From: Enterocloster aldenensis
GTDB lineage: Bacteria > Bacillota > Clostridia > Lachnospirales > Lachnospiraceae
Direction of reading: 5' to 3'
NCBI RefSeq assembly: GCF_003434055.1
Contig: NZ_QVEX01000001.1
Location: forward strand, 559,824 to 623,823
Length of the DNA: 64,000 bases
Position numbers and translations under genes: made by a program
The notes under the pieces: model-generated
What the model was told of the DNA's origin: nothing
Databases searched by the model: none
What the model saw: the letters and a program-made list of their open reading frames with translations, nothing else
Part shown: one piece after another, positions 34,581 to 42,715 of the stretch
Layout of the letters: each line of letters opens with the position of its first letter
Numbering within the stretch: the stretch's first letter is position 1

Positions 34581-35750
34581 TTACTGATTGAACATGACAT
34601 CGAATTTCTGTTTATCGGCTTCCTTGGTCCCCAATAGGTCCCTGGGGTCAATATAGAGCATCTTCCTATCTTCAACCGAAAGGGCTCCCTGGGGAACGGC
34701 CACATCCGTACGAGGAGCCGTCTTATAATAATTCTGTGCAGCAAACTCACGCACTTCCCTGGAAAGCATGAAATCAACAAACAGCCGGGCCATGTCACTA
34801 TTAGGAGCATCCTTCATGATGGCAATGGGGTCGCAGATGGAGGAACATCCTTCCCGGGGATAAACAAAGGCCAGAGGGGAGCCATCGTTCATGGCTGACA
34901 GCGTATCTGTATCCAGACACATGCCGTAGGTGCGTTCACCGGTGGCAACAGCCTTAATAACACCACCGTTTCCATTGACTACCTGCATATCATTCTCCTT
35001 CATCTGCTCATAAAAATCCCAGCCCAGGTTATCCAGTTTTGTGTAAAGGCTCAGGTTATAAGCGGCCGTTCCTGAATACAGAGGGCTTGGCATGACACAT
35101 TTTCCCTTGTTGGCCCCATCCGTGAACACGGTAAACGATTCAGGCGCCTCTGACACAAGGTTAGTATTATAGATGATTCCCGTGGATGCAATAGCCGTCC
35201 CATAATACATGTGGTCCTTATCTACAAAATCAGGGTAAAGCTTATCAATCTCCGGATAATCATAGGCTTCCAACAGCCCGTCTTCTTTAAACTTTTCAAA
35301 GGTAGGGGTATCGGCCAGCATGATTACATCACACTGAATCTTGCTGGATTTCGCCTCTGTCATCATCTTGCTTACCACTTCCTCTGTTCCGCTTCTGAAG
35401 TACTGAAAATCTATGTTTGGATATTTCTCCTGAAACATTTTACTGATATCTGTCATATAATCATCACCGGAAGAAGTATATACCATCAGTTCTCCCTGGA
35501 TATCCTCCGGGGCTTTTCCATTCCCTTCAGCGCCGTTCCCTTCCCGGACCGCATCAGAGGACTTTGCTCCGGAAATATCTGCCTGCGCTGCTGCCCCTGT
35601 CTGTGCGGCCCCATCTGCCTGTGCTGCTTCATCCGTCTGTACAGCCGCTGCGGACGAAGGAGCAGAGGTTCCGGCACCTGCACTGCAGCCCGCCAGAGCC
35701 AGGCTGACAGCAGCAGTCATACCAACAAATCCAAAATATGTCTTTTTCAT
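34581..35750 (-). CDS. ABC importer solute-binding lipoprotein (class-II, PhnS/FbpA-like)
   Basis: This 389-residue lipoprotein has a signal peptide with lipobox LALAGC (Cys22), a Ser/Ala/Gln/Glu-rich linker to about residue 80, and an extracellular-binding domain starting GELMVYTSSGDDYM and containing KCDVIMLADTPTFEKF-like and ICDPIAIMKDAPN sequences. It resembles the iron(III)/2-aminoethylphosphonate binding proteins. Tyrosine pairs typical of ferric sites (YY near the C-terminus) are seen as NYYKTAPR, but this does not prove iron. The ATG at 35748-35750 follows GGAG; a frame starting at 35792 is rejected. Confidence 0.9.
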   Translation of the reverse strand: MKKTYFGFVGMTAAVSLALAGCSAGAGTSAPSSAAAVQTDEAAQADGAAQTGAAAQADISGAKSSDAVREGNGAEGNGKAPEDIQGELMVYTSSGDDYMTDISKMFQEKYPNIDFQYFRSGTEEVVSKMMTEAKSSKIQCDVIMLADTPTFEKFKEDGLLEAYDYPEIDKLYPDFVDKDHMYYGTAIASTGIIYNTNLVSEAPESFTVFTDGANKGKCVMPSPLYSGTAAYNLSLYTKLDNLGWDFYEQMKENDMQVVNGNGGVIKAVATGERTYGMCLDTDTLSAMNDGSPLAFVYPREGCSSICDPIAIMKDAPNSDMARLFVDFMLSREVREFAAQNYYKTAPRTDVAVPQGALSVEDRKMLYIDPRDLLGTKEADKQKFDVMFNQ

Positions 35751-35784
35751 AACGTAATCTCCTTTTTTACCTGTGCCTGCAGCA

Positions 35785-36543
35785 TCAGTCAACCCGCTTC
35801 TGAATTAGCTGCAGTGCCACAAAATCAGTCTGAACATAGTTGCGGGATAAAAATACAGGATAATAATTTTGATCGTAGTGAAGCTGTTCCAGCATAATCG
35901 CTGGCTCCTGTAATATTTCATTGGCCATTGCATCCCAGGGAAGCTCTTTATTCATTGCATGAATCCGCGTAATGGCATATTGAGGGGAAATGTTCCAGTT
36001 TTCTTCCAGATAATGAAATATACTTCCCTCAAATCCCTGGTCCATTTTCTGCCCCACCAGGCTTTCTGAAAAAATATTCACTGCAAAAGATACACAGCGC
36101 CTGCCTGCGAAGCGTTTCCGCCCCATTACCACAACCTCTTCCCCCGGATTCAGGCACAGTTTCTGACTCCAGGCAGCTTCCGGCTGCTGGTGGCGGACCC
36201 ACTCAATATGGGCACTTGCCTTAAAACCCGATGCCTCAATCATGGTTCCGATGGAGGTCAGCAGCGTAAGCGGATTCGCAATGGCCCGCCGGGGCGCAGC
36301 CACAAAGCTTCCCACACCATTACGGACCTCTATATACTCCGACTCCTGCAGTAGGCGGAGGGCATCCCGAATCGTAGAACGGCCTACATGAAAGTCCTTT
36401 GCCAGCTGATATTCGCCGGGCAGCCTGTCCCCTGGTTTTAGATTCCCAGAGGAAATCCGCTCTATGAGTTGTTGTGCTATCCTTCGATATAGGGTATTGC
36501 GTTCCACGGCAGACCTGCTTTCCTTTTTTGTATTTGGGCACAT
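35785..36543 (-). CDS. GntR-family regulator with UTRA domain (HutC/PhnF type)
   Basis: This 252-residue regulator has an N-terminal winged helix (residues about 12-80: LYRRIAQQLIERISSGNLKP region, then FHVGRSTIRDALRLLQ) and a UTRA effector domain after residue 100 (chorismate-lyase fold). Relatives control phosphonate, histidine or amino-sugar genes. It is the first gene of the importer operon and is preceded by a -10 box and a GCTGTC-T-GACAGC palindrome near the start point, consistent with autoregulation and control of the whole operon. Confidence 0.9.
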   Translation of the reverse strand: MCPNTKKESRSAVERNTLYRRIAQQLIERISSGNLKPGDRLPGEYQLAKDFHVGRSTIRDALRLLQESEYIEVRNGVGSFVAAPRRAIANPLTLLTSIGTMIEASGFKASAHIEWVRHQQPEAAWSQKLCLNPGEEVVVMGRKRFAGRRCVSFAVNIFSESLVGQKMDQGFEGSIFHYLEENWNISPQYAITRIHAMNKELPWDAMANEILQEPAIMLEQLHYDQNYYPVFLSRNYVQTDFVALQLIQKRVD

Positions 36544-36590
36544 ATAAGGCGGGAATGAAATCCAAGATATGTGCCAGCGCTTTTTATCCC

Positions 36591-36620
36591 GCTGTCTGAC
36601 AGCTTACGTATTTTATTATA
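36591..36620 (-). promoter_or_regulatory. Promoter and operator of the importer operon
   Basis: On the minus strand TATAAT (36615-36620) lies in GTTTATAATAAA. GCTGTCTGACAGC (36591-36603), a perfect inverted repeat with one central base, covers about +5 to +17. The -35 region is a T run, so basal activity is probably low. Confidence 0.5.
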
Positions 36621-36750
36621 AACATTGTAAAGTGCAAAAAAAAGCGAGGATAGGTTAAGGTTTGGTATACGGTGTGTAAAATAAAACCGGGAGCTGTCCG
36701 GACAGGAGATTTGTATTTTCATCCCCCTTCTGCACTCCCAATCGATGTCA

Positions 36751-36783
36751 AAAGGGCGCCCCGGTAATCCCGGAGCGCCCTTA
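36751..36783 (-). terminator. Intrinsic terminator after the Nudix gene
   Basis: AAGGGCGCCCCGG and CCCGGAGCGCCCTT pair with one extra base around a short loop; on the minus strand it is followed by CTTTTGA. It is 18 bases beyond the stop codon. The rest of 36544-36750 holds the importer promoter and no other gene. Confidence 0.65.
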
Positions 36784-36800
36784 AATACGTCACGATTCAA

Positions 36801-37253
36801 TTAAAAATACTTCTTGCTTCCCCAAAGATTACTCTTCTTTAAGTCCAGATACTCATTGTATGCTTTTTCCAGTATCTGCTTCTCATTCGAAAACTTCAGC
36901 AGATGGTATGCTTCATAGAACTTATAATATCCGGAATCCAGAAAGTACTCTTCCCGCTGTGGTTTGCTGTAATAGCTGTCGGCCATCATCAGATACCAGT
37001 GTACGTCCTTTTCCACCACGTCCTGGGGGGTGTTGAACGAATATTGGCTCTTGCCGATATACTTGATAATGGATGCACTGACACCGGTCTCCTCCTTTAC
37101 CTCGCGGAGCGCCGTTTCCTTATACTCTTCGCCAGCTTCTACTGTTCCCTTAGGCAATACCCATCCTTCATATTTATTCTTATAGTTCTTATAAAGGACG
37201 AGGATCTTCCCTCGAAATATAACCACACCGCCGCAGCTCGTTGCCTCAATCAT
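36801..37253 (-). CDS. Nudix hydrolase
   Basis: This 150-residue protein contains the Nudix box GTVEAGEEYKETALREVKEETG (residues about 35-56), here with the standard spacing G-x5-E-x7-R-E-x2-E-E. Nudix enzymes hydrolyse nucleoside diphosphates linked to other groups; this branch includes MutT-like and diadenosine polyphosphate hydrolases, so the substrate is open. The ATG at 37251-37253 follows AGGAGGG; a longer frame to 37409 is rejected. The gene is alone and ends in a terminator. Confidence 0.88.
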   Translation of the reverse strand: MIEATSCGGVVIFRGKILVLYKNYKNKYEGWVLPKGTVEAGEEYKETALREVKEETGVSASIIKYIGKSQYSFNTPQDVVEKDVHWYLMMADSYYSKPQREEYFLDSGYYKFYEAYHLLKFSNEKQILEKAYNEYLDLKKSNLWGSKKYF

Positions 37254-37435
37254 TGCAATCCCTCCTGGTGTTGGTGTGAACCTGGCCGTGCTGCAGCTGT
37301 ACCCGAAAATACGGCGGCACTGACCATAACTGGTCTTAGTATACAACTTTTGGAAGGGATATGCAAGGTTTATCTGTGTTTTGGGACTGGGAGGTAACTG
37401 GTAATCCATTTTAATCCATGATGGCTGTCTTCCCT

Positions 37436-39754
37436 TTAATCCAGTCCTTTCATACCCATAAATACCTTCTCAGCCGTGATGGGCAGTTCCCTGATTCTCA
37501 CGCCCACTGCATGATACACCGCATTGGCAATGGCCGGCGACGGCGTATTGATTACAATCTCGCCAATGGATTTGGCGCCGTAAGGGCCGGTGGGTTCATA
37601 GCTGCACTCGAATTCCACCTGTATGTTTCCCACATCCTGGCGGCTGGGCACCTTGTACTGCATAAAGGAATTCTCATACACCCGTCCTGTGTCTGAATAA
37701 GTCACATCCTCGTACAGGGCCATGCCGATTCCCTGGGCCAGGCCGCCCTCGGTCTGTACCCTTGCCAGATTGATGTTAAGCGGGGTGCCGCAGTCCACCG
37801 CGGCCACGAACCGCAGCAGCTCCACCTTTCCTGTCTCTGTATCCACTTCCACCTCTGCGGCTCCTGCCATGAAGGGCGGCGGCGATACAGGCGAGGAATG
37901 GGACTCTGTTGCCTGAAGCGCATCTTCGTTGCTGCACATGATACGGTTGCCGATGTCCTTAATGGTAATCTCTTTCCTGCTTCCATCCTCCTCGCAGGAC
38001 ACCCGGTACACCCGCCTGCCGTCAAATTCCAGCTCATCCTCACTGCATTCCAGATATTTGGCTGCCTTATGCAGTATCTTTTTCTTTAACGTCTCACATG
38101 TCTTCACCACTGCCATGCCGGTCAGGTAAGCCGTACTGGAGGCATAGGAACCGGAATCATAGGGTGAAATATCCGTATCCGTCCCGTATACCACAATATC
38201 GTCCAAATCGCAGCCAAGGCATTCCGCCGCAACCTGGGCCAGGGTGGTGTCGCAGCCCGTTCCCATATCCGAGGCGCCGATCATCAAGCTGTAGAACCCG
38301 TCGTCATTGACCTTCATGCAGACGCTGGCCACGTCCACGCCCGATATGGCAGATCCCTGCATGGCCATTGCAAGGCCCACGCCGCGCACCTTTGAACCGC
38401 TTACCTGCTTCCTGGGGTATTTTTCATCCCAGCCAATCATTTCCTTTACCTTTGCCACGCAGCGGTCCAGGGCACAGCTGTTGGCCGGCTCGCCGTAATA
38501 GGCAGGCATGATGTCGCCTTCCTTTACCATGTTGAGCTCCCGCATCCTCACCGGGTCCATTCCTATCTCGGCTGCCAGTTCACTGATAGCGGATTCCACC
38601 GCAAATATGCCCTGGGTAGCCCCATAACCCCTGTATGCCCCGGCTGACATGCGGTTGGTGTAGACCACGTCATATCCGAACCGGAAAGCCTTGGGGGTGC
38701 GGTACAGCGGGATGGACTTGTGTCCGGAAAGCCCCACGGTGGTTGGGCCGTGTTCGCCGTAGGCCCCTGTATTGGACAGTGTATACACGTCCATGGCCTG
38801 GAGGATCCCGCTGCTGTCGCACCCGATTTTCACCCGCACTTCCATCTCATGGCGGGGGGATGAGGCAATCTGGGATTCATAACGGCTGTAAATGATCTTG
38901 GCCGGCTTTCCTGTCTTCATTGTGACAATCGCAGGATAAACCTCTGCCACCACGGTCTGCTTGGCCCCAAAGCCGCCTCCAATCCTGGGTTTGATGACCC
39001 TGATCCTGGATTTAGGCACATCCAGCGCATGGGCAAGGATCCTCCTTGTGTGGAAAGGAACCTGGGTGGACGCCACTATATTCAGTCTTCCATATACATC
39101 CATATAGGTGTAGGCGCGGAATGTCTCCATCATGGCCTGCTGGTTGGCCTTGGTATGGTAAACCCGCTCAATGACATGGCTGCATCCTGCAAAGGCCGCG
39201 TCCAGGTCCCCATGGGCCTCAGAACCGGATGCGCACAGGTTGCGGAGATTGTCAGCGCCCACGCTGCAAAGGCTCTTCCAGCTGTCCTCCGGATGCACCA
39301 GGATATGGCCGTCCTTGGCATCGTGCATATCCAGCACCGGCTCCAGCACCTGGTACTTAACGCGTATCAGACGCATGGCATGGTCCACTGCCGCCTCATC
39401 CACACCGGCCACAATGGCAACCGCGTCCCCCACAAACCGCAGACGCCGGTCCAGGAGCAGCCTGTCATAGGGGCTGGGCTCAGGATAGGTCTGTCCGGCC
39501 ATGGTAAACCGCTTCTGGGGCACGTCCTTCCATGTCAGGATACACTCAATGCCGGGCATCTTAGCCGCCACCGCGCAATCTATCTCTGTAATCAGGGCGT
39601 GGGCATAAGGACTTCTTAGGACCTTGACGATCAGGCAGTCCTTTAACGCCAGGTCGTCCGTATATACGGGCTTTCCCGTAACCAGTGCCTTTGCGTCCTT
39701 CTTCACGACCGGAGCCCCCACAACGCGGTAATTCCTCTTCTGATTATTCTCCAT
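37436..39754 (-). CDS. Molybdenum hydroxylase large subunit, xanthine dehydrogenase family
   Basis: This 772-residue subunit binds molybdopterin and hydroxylates a purine or other heteroaromatic. It has the N-terminal a/b hammerhead domain (GKPVYTDDLAL, then SPYAHALI) and the molybdopterin domain with GGGFGAKQ, AYRGYGATQG and the active-site glutamate in AKSIGEIVINTPSPA. AGGAGG precedes the ATG, which overlaps the stop of the iron-sulfur gene by one base. The gene order FAD, 2Fe-2S, Mo subunit is the common XdhB-C-A layout. The substrate (xanthine, nicotinate or purine derivative) cannot be told from sequence alone. Confidence 0.9.
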   Translation of the reverse strand: MENNQKRNYRVVGAPVVKKDAKALVTGKPVYTDDLALKDCLIVKVLRSPYAHALITEIDCAVAAKMPGIECILTWKDVPQKRFTMAGQTYPEPSPYDRLLLDRRLRFVGDAVAIVAGVDEAAVDHAMRLIRVKYQVLEPVLDMHDAKDGHILVHPEDSWKSLCSVGADNLRNLCASGSEAHGDLDAAFAGCSHVIERVYHTKANQQAMMETFRAYTYMDVYGRLNIVASTQVPFHTRRILAHALDVPKSRIRVIKPRIGGGFGAKQTVVAEVYPAIVTMKTGKPAKIIYSRYESQIASSPRHEMEVRVKIGCDSSGILQAMDVYTLSNTGAYGEHGPTTVGLSGHKSIPLYRTPKAFRFGYDVVYTNRMSAGAYRGYGATQGIFAVESAISELAAEIGMDPVRMRELNMVKEGDIMPAYYGEPANSCALDRCVAKVKEMIGWDEKYPRKQVSGSKVRGVGLAMAMQGSAISGVDVASVCMKVNDDGFYSLMIGASDMGTGCDTTLAQVAAECLGCDLDDIVVYGTDTDISPYDSGSYASSTAYLTGMAVVKTCETLKKKILHKAAKYLECSEDELEFDGRRVYRVSCEEDGSRKEITIKDIGNRIMCSNEDALQATESHSSPVSPPPFMAGAAEVEVDTETGKVELLRFVAAVDCGTPLNINLARVQTEGGLAQGIGMALYEDVTYSDTGRVYENSFMQYKVPSRQDVGNIQVEFECSYEPTGPYGAKSIGEIVINTPSPAIANAVYHAVGVRIRELPITAEKVFMGMKGLD

Positions 39755-40233
39755 CACCGTGCACCTCCTTCTGTGTCCGCGGCGTCCTTCCGCTCCAGGT
39801 ACTTCTTCACAGCCCGAAGCTGGGACATATATCCGCTGCACCGGCACAGATTGCCTGCCAGGTATTCCTTAATATCCTCCTCATCCGGATGGTCCAGCTC
39901 CCGCTCCATGGCCAGCACATTCATGATGAATCCCGGGCTGCAGAACCCGCACTGCTCCCCGCCCTCCGCGGCCAGGAACATGCCGAATTCTTCTGCTTCT
40001 TTCTGAAGCCCTTCCAGTGTTGTCACATGACGTCCGTCCACGCGGACGGCCAGGGTGGAACAGGATAACACGGTCTTTCCGTCCAGCCACACCGTACACA
40101 GGCCGCAGTTTGCAGTCTCACAGCCGCGCTTCACGCTGTAGCATCCCAGCTTCCTCAGCAGATCCAGCAGGATTACATCCGGCTCCACATCGGCCTGCAC
40201 ATTCTTTCCATTTAACCGGAACTGTATATTCAT
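39754..40233 (-). CDS. Molybdenum hydroxylase 2Fe-2S subunit
   Basis: This 159-residue protein carries two 2Fe-2S clusters: a plant-ferredoxin-type one (CETANCGLC plus a Cys about 12 residues on) and a C-terminal helical one (CGFCSPGF and CRCSGY). It relays electrons from the molybdenum subunit to FAD. It overlaps the FAD gene stop by four bases and the large subunit start by one, so the complex is translated together. AGGAG is found upstream of the ATG. Confidence 0.93.
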   Translation of the reverse strand: MNIQFRLNGKNVQADVEPDVILLDLLRKLGCYSVKRGCETANCGLCTVWLDGKTVLSCSTLAVRVDGRHVTTLEGLQKEAEEFGMFLAAEGGEQCGFCSPGFIMNVLAMERELDHPDEEDIKEYLAGNLCRCSGYMSQLRAVKKYLERKDAADTEGGAR

Positions 40234-41024
40234 CCTCTGTTCACACTCCTTCCTGTGAGACGTTCCATCAGACGGCGGGTATAGACCGAAGCCAGCTGGC
40301 GGCGGTATCCGCTGCTTCCCCTGGTATTGGTTCCATAGGAAAATGAATCAGCTGCTTCACGCGCCATCTGGGCCAGGCTGTCAAATCCGTCGTCATTGAC
40401 CTTCACCACCTGGGCCCTGGATGGCCTGGCCCCCACTGACACATACCAGACATTGCCTCCGCGGGACACGCAGCATGCTATCACCGGAAAATCCGTTTCC
40501 GTATTCCTCTGGGTGGCATAGGCGGCCTTGCGTCCGTCCTTCTTTATGATGATGCGTACCAGGATGTCCCTGTCGTCCCGGCGCACAGGCCTTTTTGCAA
40601 ATTCAGCCAAAGGTACGATGCCTCCATGGTAAAGTTCCACATAGGTATCCAGGGCCATCATGCAGGTGAGGATATCAGAAAATCCAAAGCGGGCAAAAAT
40701 ACTTCCTCCCACGGTTGCGCAGTTGCGCATCTGCACCCCTACGATATGACGGGTGCATTCCTTGAAAATGCCGCCAAAATACTGGTTCAGCCCCTGATGG
40801 ACCTCCAGCTGGCGAAGGGTGCATATACACCCGATCCTGAATTCATCCCCTGTCTCCTCAATCTTATCCAGTCCCAGGCCCGACAGGTCCACAATGGTAC
40901 GTTTTGTGACACCGGTCATCTTCAGCCATACATTGCCGCCCACCACCAGGCTGCTGCGCTTCTGGCACAGTTCATAAGCTTCCGCCAGACTGTCCACTTT
41001 TACATAATCTTCCGCTCGGAACAC
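40230..41024 (-). CDS. Molybdenum hydroxylase FAD-binding subunit
   Basis: This 264-residue subunit has the FAD-binding PCMH domain at the N-terminus (LVVGGNVWLK, then NCATVGGSIF) and the CO-dehydrogenase flavoprotein C-terminal domain. The start codon is GTG with AAAGGAG upstream. It is the first gene of the three-subunit operon; upstream lie 16-bp direct repeats that may be regulatory. The complex belongs to the xanthine dehydrogenase family. Confidence 0.9.
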   Translation of the reverse strand: MFRAEDYVKVDSLAEAYELCQKRSSLVVGGNVWLKMTGVTKRTIVDLSGLGLDKIEETGDEFRIGCICTLRQLEVHQGLNQYFGGIFKECTRHIVGVQMRNCATVGGSIFARFGFSDILTCMMALDTYVELYHGGIVPLAEFAKRPVRRDDRDILVRIIIKKDGRKAAYATQRNTETDFPVIACCVSRGGNVWYVSVGARPSRAQVVKVNDDGFDSLAQMAREAADSFSYGTNTRGSSGYRRQLASVYTRRLMERLTGRSVNRG

Positions 41025-41113
41025 GCAAGTTCTCCTTTCTTATCATGTGCACCAGGTCAGCCGCAGTTCGGATGCCTTTGTGCGGTGTTTTCATGTAAGG
41101 TTAAAACATTGTT

Positions 41114-41157
41114 TCCTGTAATGTCCATATCCTGTAATGTCAATATCCTGTAAAACC
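41114..41157. promoter_or_regulatory. 16-bp direct repeats upstream of the molybdenum hydroxylase operon
   Basis: TCCTGTAATGTCCATA (41114-41129), TCCTGTAATGTCAATA (41130-41145) and a third partial copy TCCTGTAAAACC (41146-41157) lie 90-135 bases before the GTG start, where a regulator or promoter would be expected. The unit length is not one helical turn, so a filament-type or single-face site is less likely. Confidence 0.5.
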
Positions 41158-41162
41158 AAAAC

Positions 41163-41197
41163 AAACAGGGAGATTATAGCATGAAATCCCCCTGTTT
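41163..41197 (-). terminator. Intrinsic terminator after the PBP gene
   Basis: AAACAGGGAGATT (41163-41175) and AATCCCCCTGTTT (41185-41197) pair with one mismatch; on the minus strand they are followed by GTTTTGG. It is about 65 bases beyond the PBP stop codon. Confidence 0.7.
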
Positions 41198-41260
41198 TCT
41201 ACAAATATCGTTATTCTTTTACAAGATATATACCGCTTCCCACACGTTATCTGCCATGTA

Positions 41261-42715
41261 TTACCTGGCCATATAAATATCAAACAGCTGCCTTGCAATC
41301 GGCGCAGCCGCCTTGCCGCCGCTGCCTCCTTCTTCCACAAGGACCGTAACCACCAGTTTTGGGTTTTCCACGGGCGCAAACCCGGTAAACCATGCATGGG
41401 TTTCCTTTCCGGTCTCAAATTCTGCCGAGCCTGTCTTGGCCGCCACCGTATATGCATCGGTGCGTACCGCGGATCCGGTCCCCTCTGTCACCACTGTGCG
41501 CATCAGTTCAGTCAATCCCTCTGCCTCTCCCGCCGTCATCAGGCTGCCGTAGGAGGCTGGCATGAATTTCTTAATCTCCTCGCCGCCGGCTGTCTCAACC
41601 GAGTTCAGGAAATACGGCTTCATCAAGGTCCCGCCATTGGCAATGGCCGCTGTTATCATGGCATTGTGCATGGGCGTGACCTGCGTGGTTCCCTGTCCAA
41701 TGGAGGTCTGGAGGATTTCCCAGGTATCTGCCCCGGGTCCCATCTGAAAGGAGCTCTGCTTATAGGGCAGGCCTGTTATGGGGAGCGGGGAGTTAAACAG
41801 CAGGCTTTTAGCCGTATCCCGAAAGGCGCCCAGGTTAAGCCCCAGCCCCAGACTGGAAAATGCGCCGTTGCAGGAATTGGCAAAGGACCGGGTAAAATCC
41901 TGATGCCCATGGGCCGTGCCGTGATAGCATTTTATCCTGTAGTCCCCGTTTACGTACACGCCGCTGCAGTCAAACTGATAATCCCGGTAACCGCCGGGAT
42001 GTTCCCGCATATATTCCAGGGCAGTCACGATCTTGAAGGTGGAGCCCGGCGGGTATAGGCCCTGGGTGGCCCGGTTTAACAGCTGGCCTTCCCCATTGCC
42101 CCCATCGGTCAGCCAATCCCAGTCCTGGAGCAGGGTATTGGGGTCATATCCGGGCTTGGATACCATGGCCAGCACCTTTCCCGTATCAGGCTCCATGGCA
42201 ATGACCACGCCTTTCCGGTCGCCCAGGGCAGCATATGCTGCCTGCTGAAGTTCCGCGTCCAGGGTGGTATAGACATTATCCCCCGGATTCTTCCTGCCTG
42301 ACAGCTCATTGCCCACTTGTTCCAACAGGTTCACATGGGAGGTCAGCAGGTAAAAATTAGCCAGCGCCTCAATTCCTGTCTTACCCTTGGCGGAATAGCC
42401 CACCGCATGGTCAAACACGCTGCCATAATAATACACCCGGGTCTCATTGCCATCTGCGTCCACCTGTGTCTCAGCCAGCACCGTTCCATCCCCTGCCATG
42501 ATTTTCCCCCTTACGATCCGGTCGGAAAACCTGTCCAGGCGCGCATTATAGGAATTATTAATCACGTCCTCGCTTCTCACCTGAAGGAAATACCCCATGT
42601 ACACGGCCAGTCCCAGGAACAGGGCCACCATCAGGTAGGTAATGCCCAGGATGCAGCTATTCGCCTTTGGATTCGGAGCTGCTTTCCTTGGCGTGTTCTT
42701 TTTATCAGACACCAT
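41261..42715 (-). CDS. Class B penicillin-binding protein (PBP2/FtsI family)
   Basis: This 484-residue transpeptidase cross-links peptidoglycan. It has one N-terminal transmembrane helix (about residues 22-45), a dimerisation region, and the transpeptidase triad STFK (225-228), SCN (281-283) and KTGS (427-430). It partners with the SEDS protein encoded next upstream, with which it overlaps. AGGAGG lies 6 bases before the ATG at 42713-42715; six codons of the longer frame are not used. Length and order fit the RodA/FtsW-PBP pair of Lachnospiraceae, close to division genes. Confidence 0.93.
   Translation of the reverse strand: MVSDKKNTPRKAAPNPKANSCILGITYLMVALFLGLAVYMGYFLQVRSEDVINNSYNARLDRFSDRIVRGKIMAGDGTVLAETQVDADGNETRVYYYGSVFDHAVGYSAKGKTGIEALANFYLLTSHVNLLEQVGNELSGRKNPGDNVYTTLDAELQQAAYAALGDRKGVVIAMEPDTGKVLAMVSKPGYDPNTLLQDWDWLTDGGNGEGQLLNRATQGLYPPGSTFKIVTALEYMREHPGGYRDYQFDCSGVYVNGDYRIKCYHGTAHGHQDFTRSFANSCNGAFSSLGLGLNLGAFRDTAKSLLFNSPLPITGLPYKQSSFQMGPGADTWEILQTSIGQGTTQVTPMHNAMITAAIANGGTLMKPYFLNSVETAGGEEIKKFMPASYGSLMTAGEAEGLTELMRTVVTEGTGSAVRTDAYTVAAKTGSAEFETGKETHAWFTGFAPVENPKLVVTVLVEEGGSGGKAAAPIARQLFDIYMAR

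Noticed and set aside
30138..36543. Naming the importer cluster phnSTUV (2-aminoethylphosphonate)
   Set aside because: The binding protein and permease are equally close to ferric-ion importers and no phosphonatase or C-P lyase gene is present, so no gene symbols were assigned.
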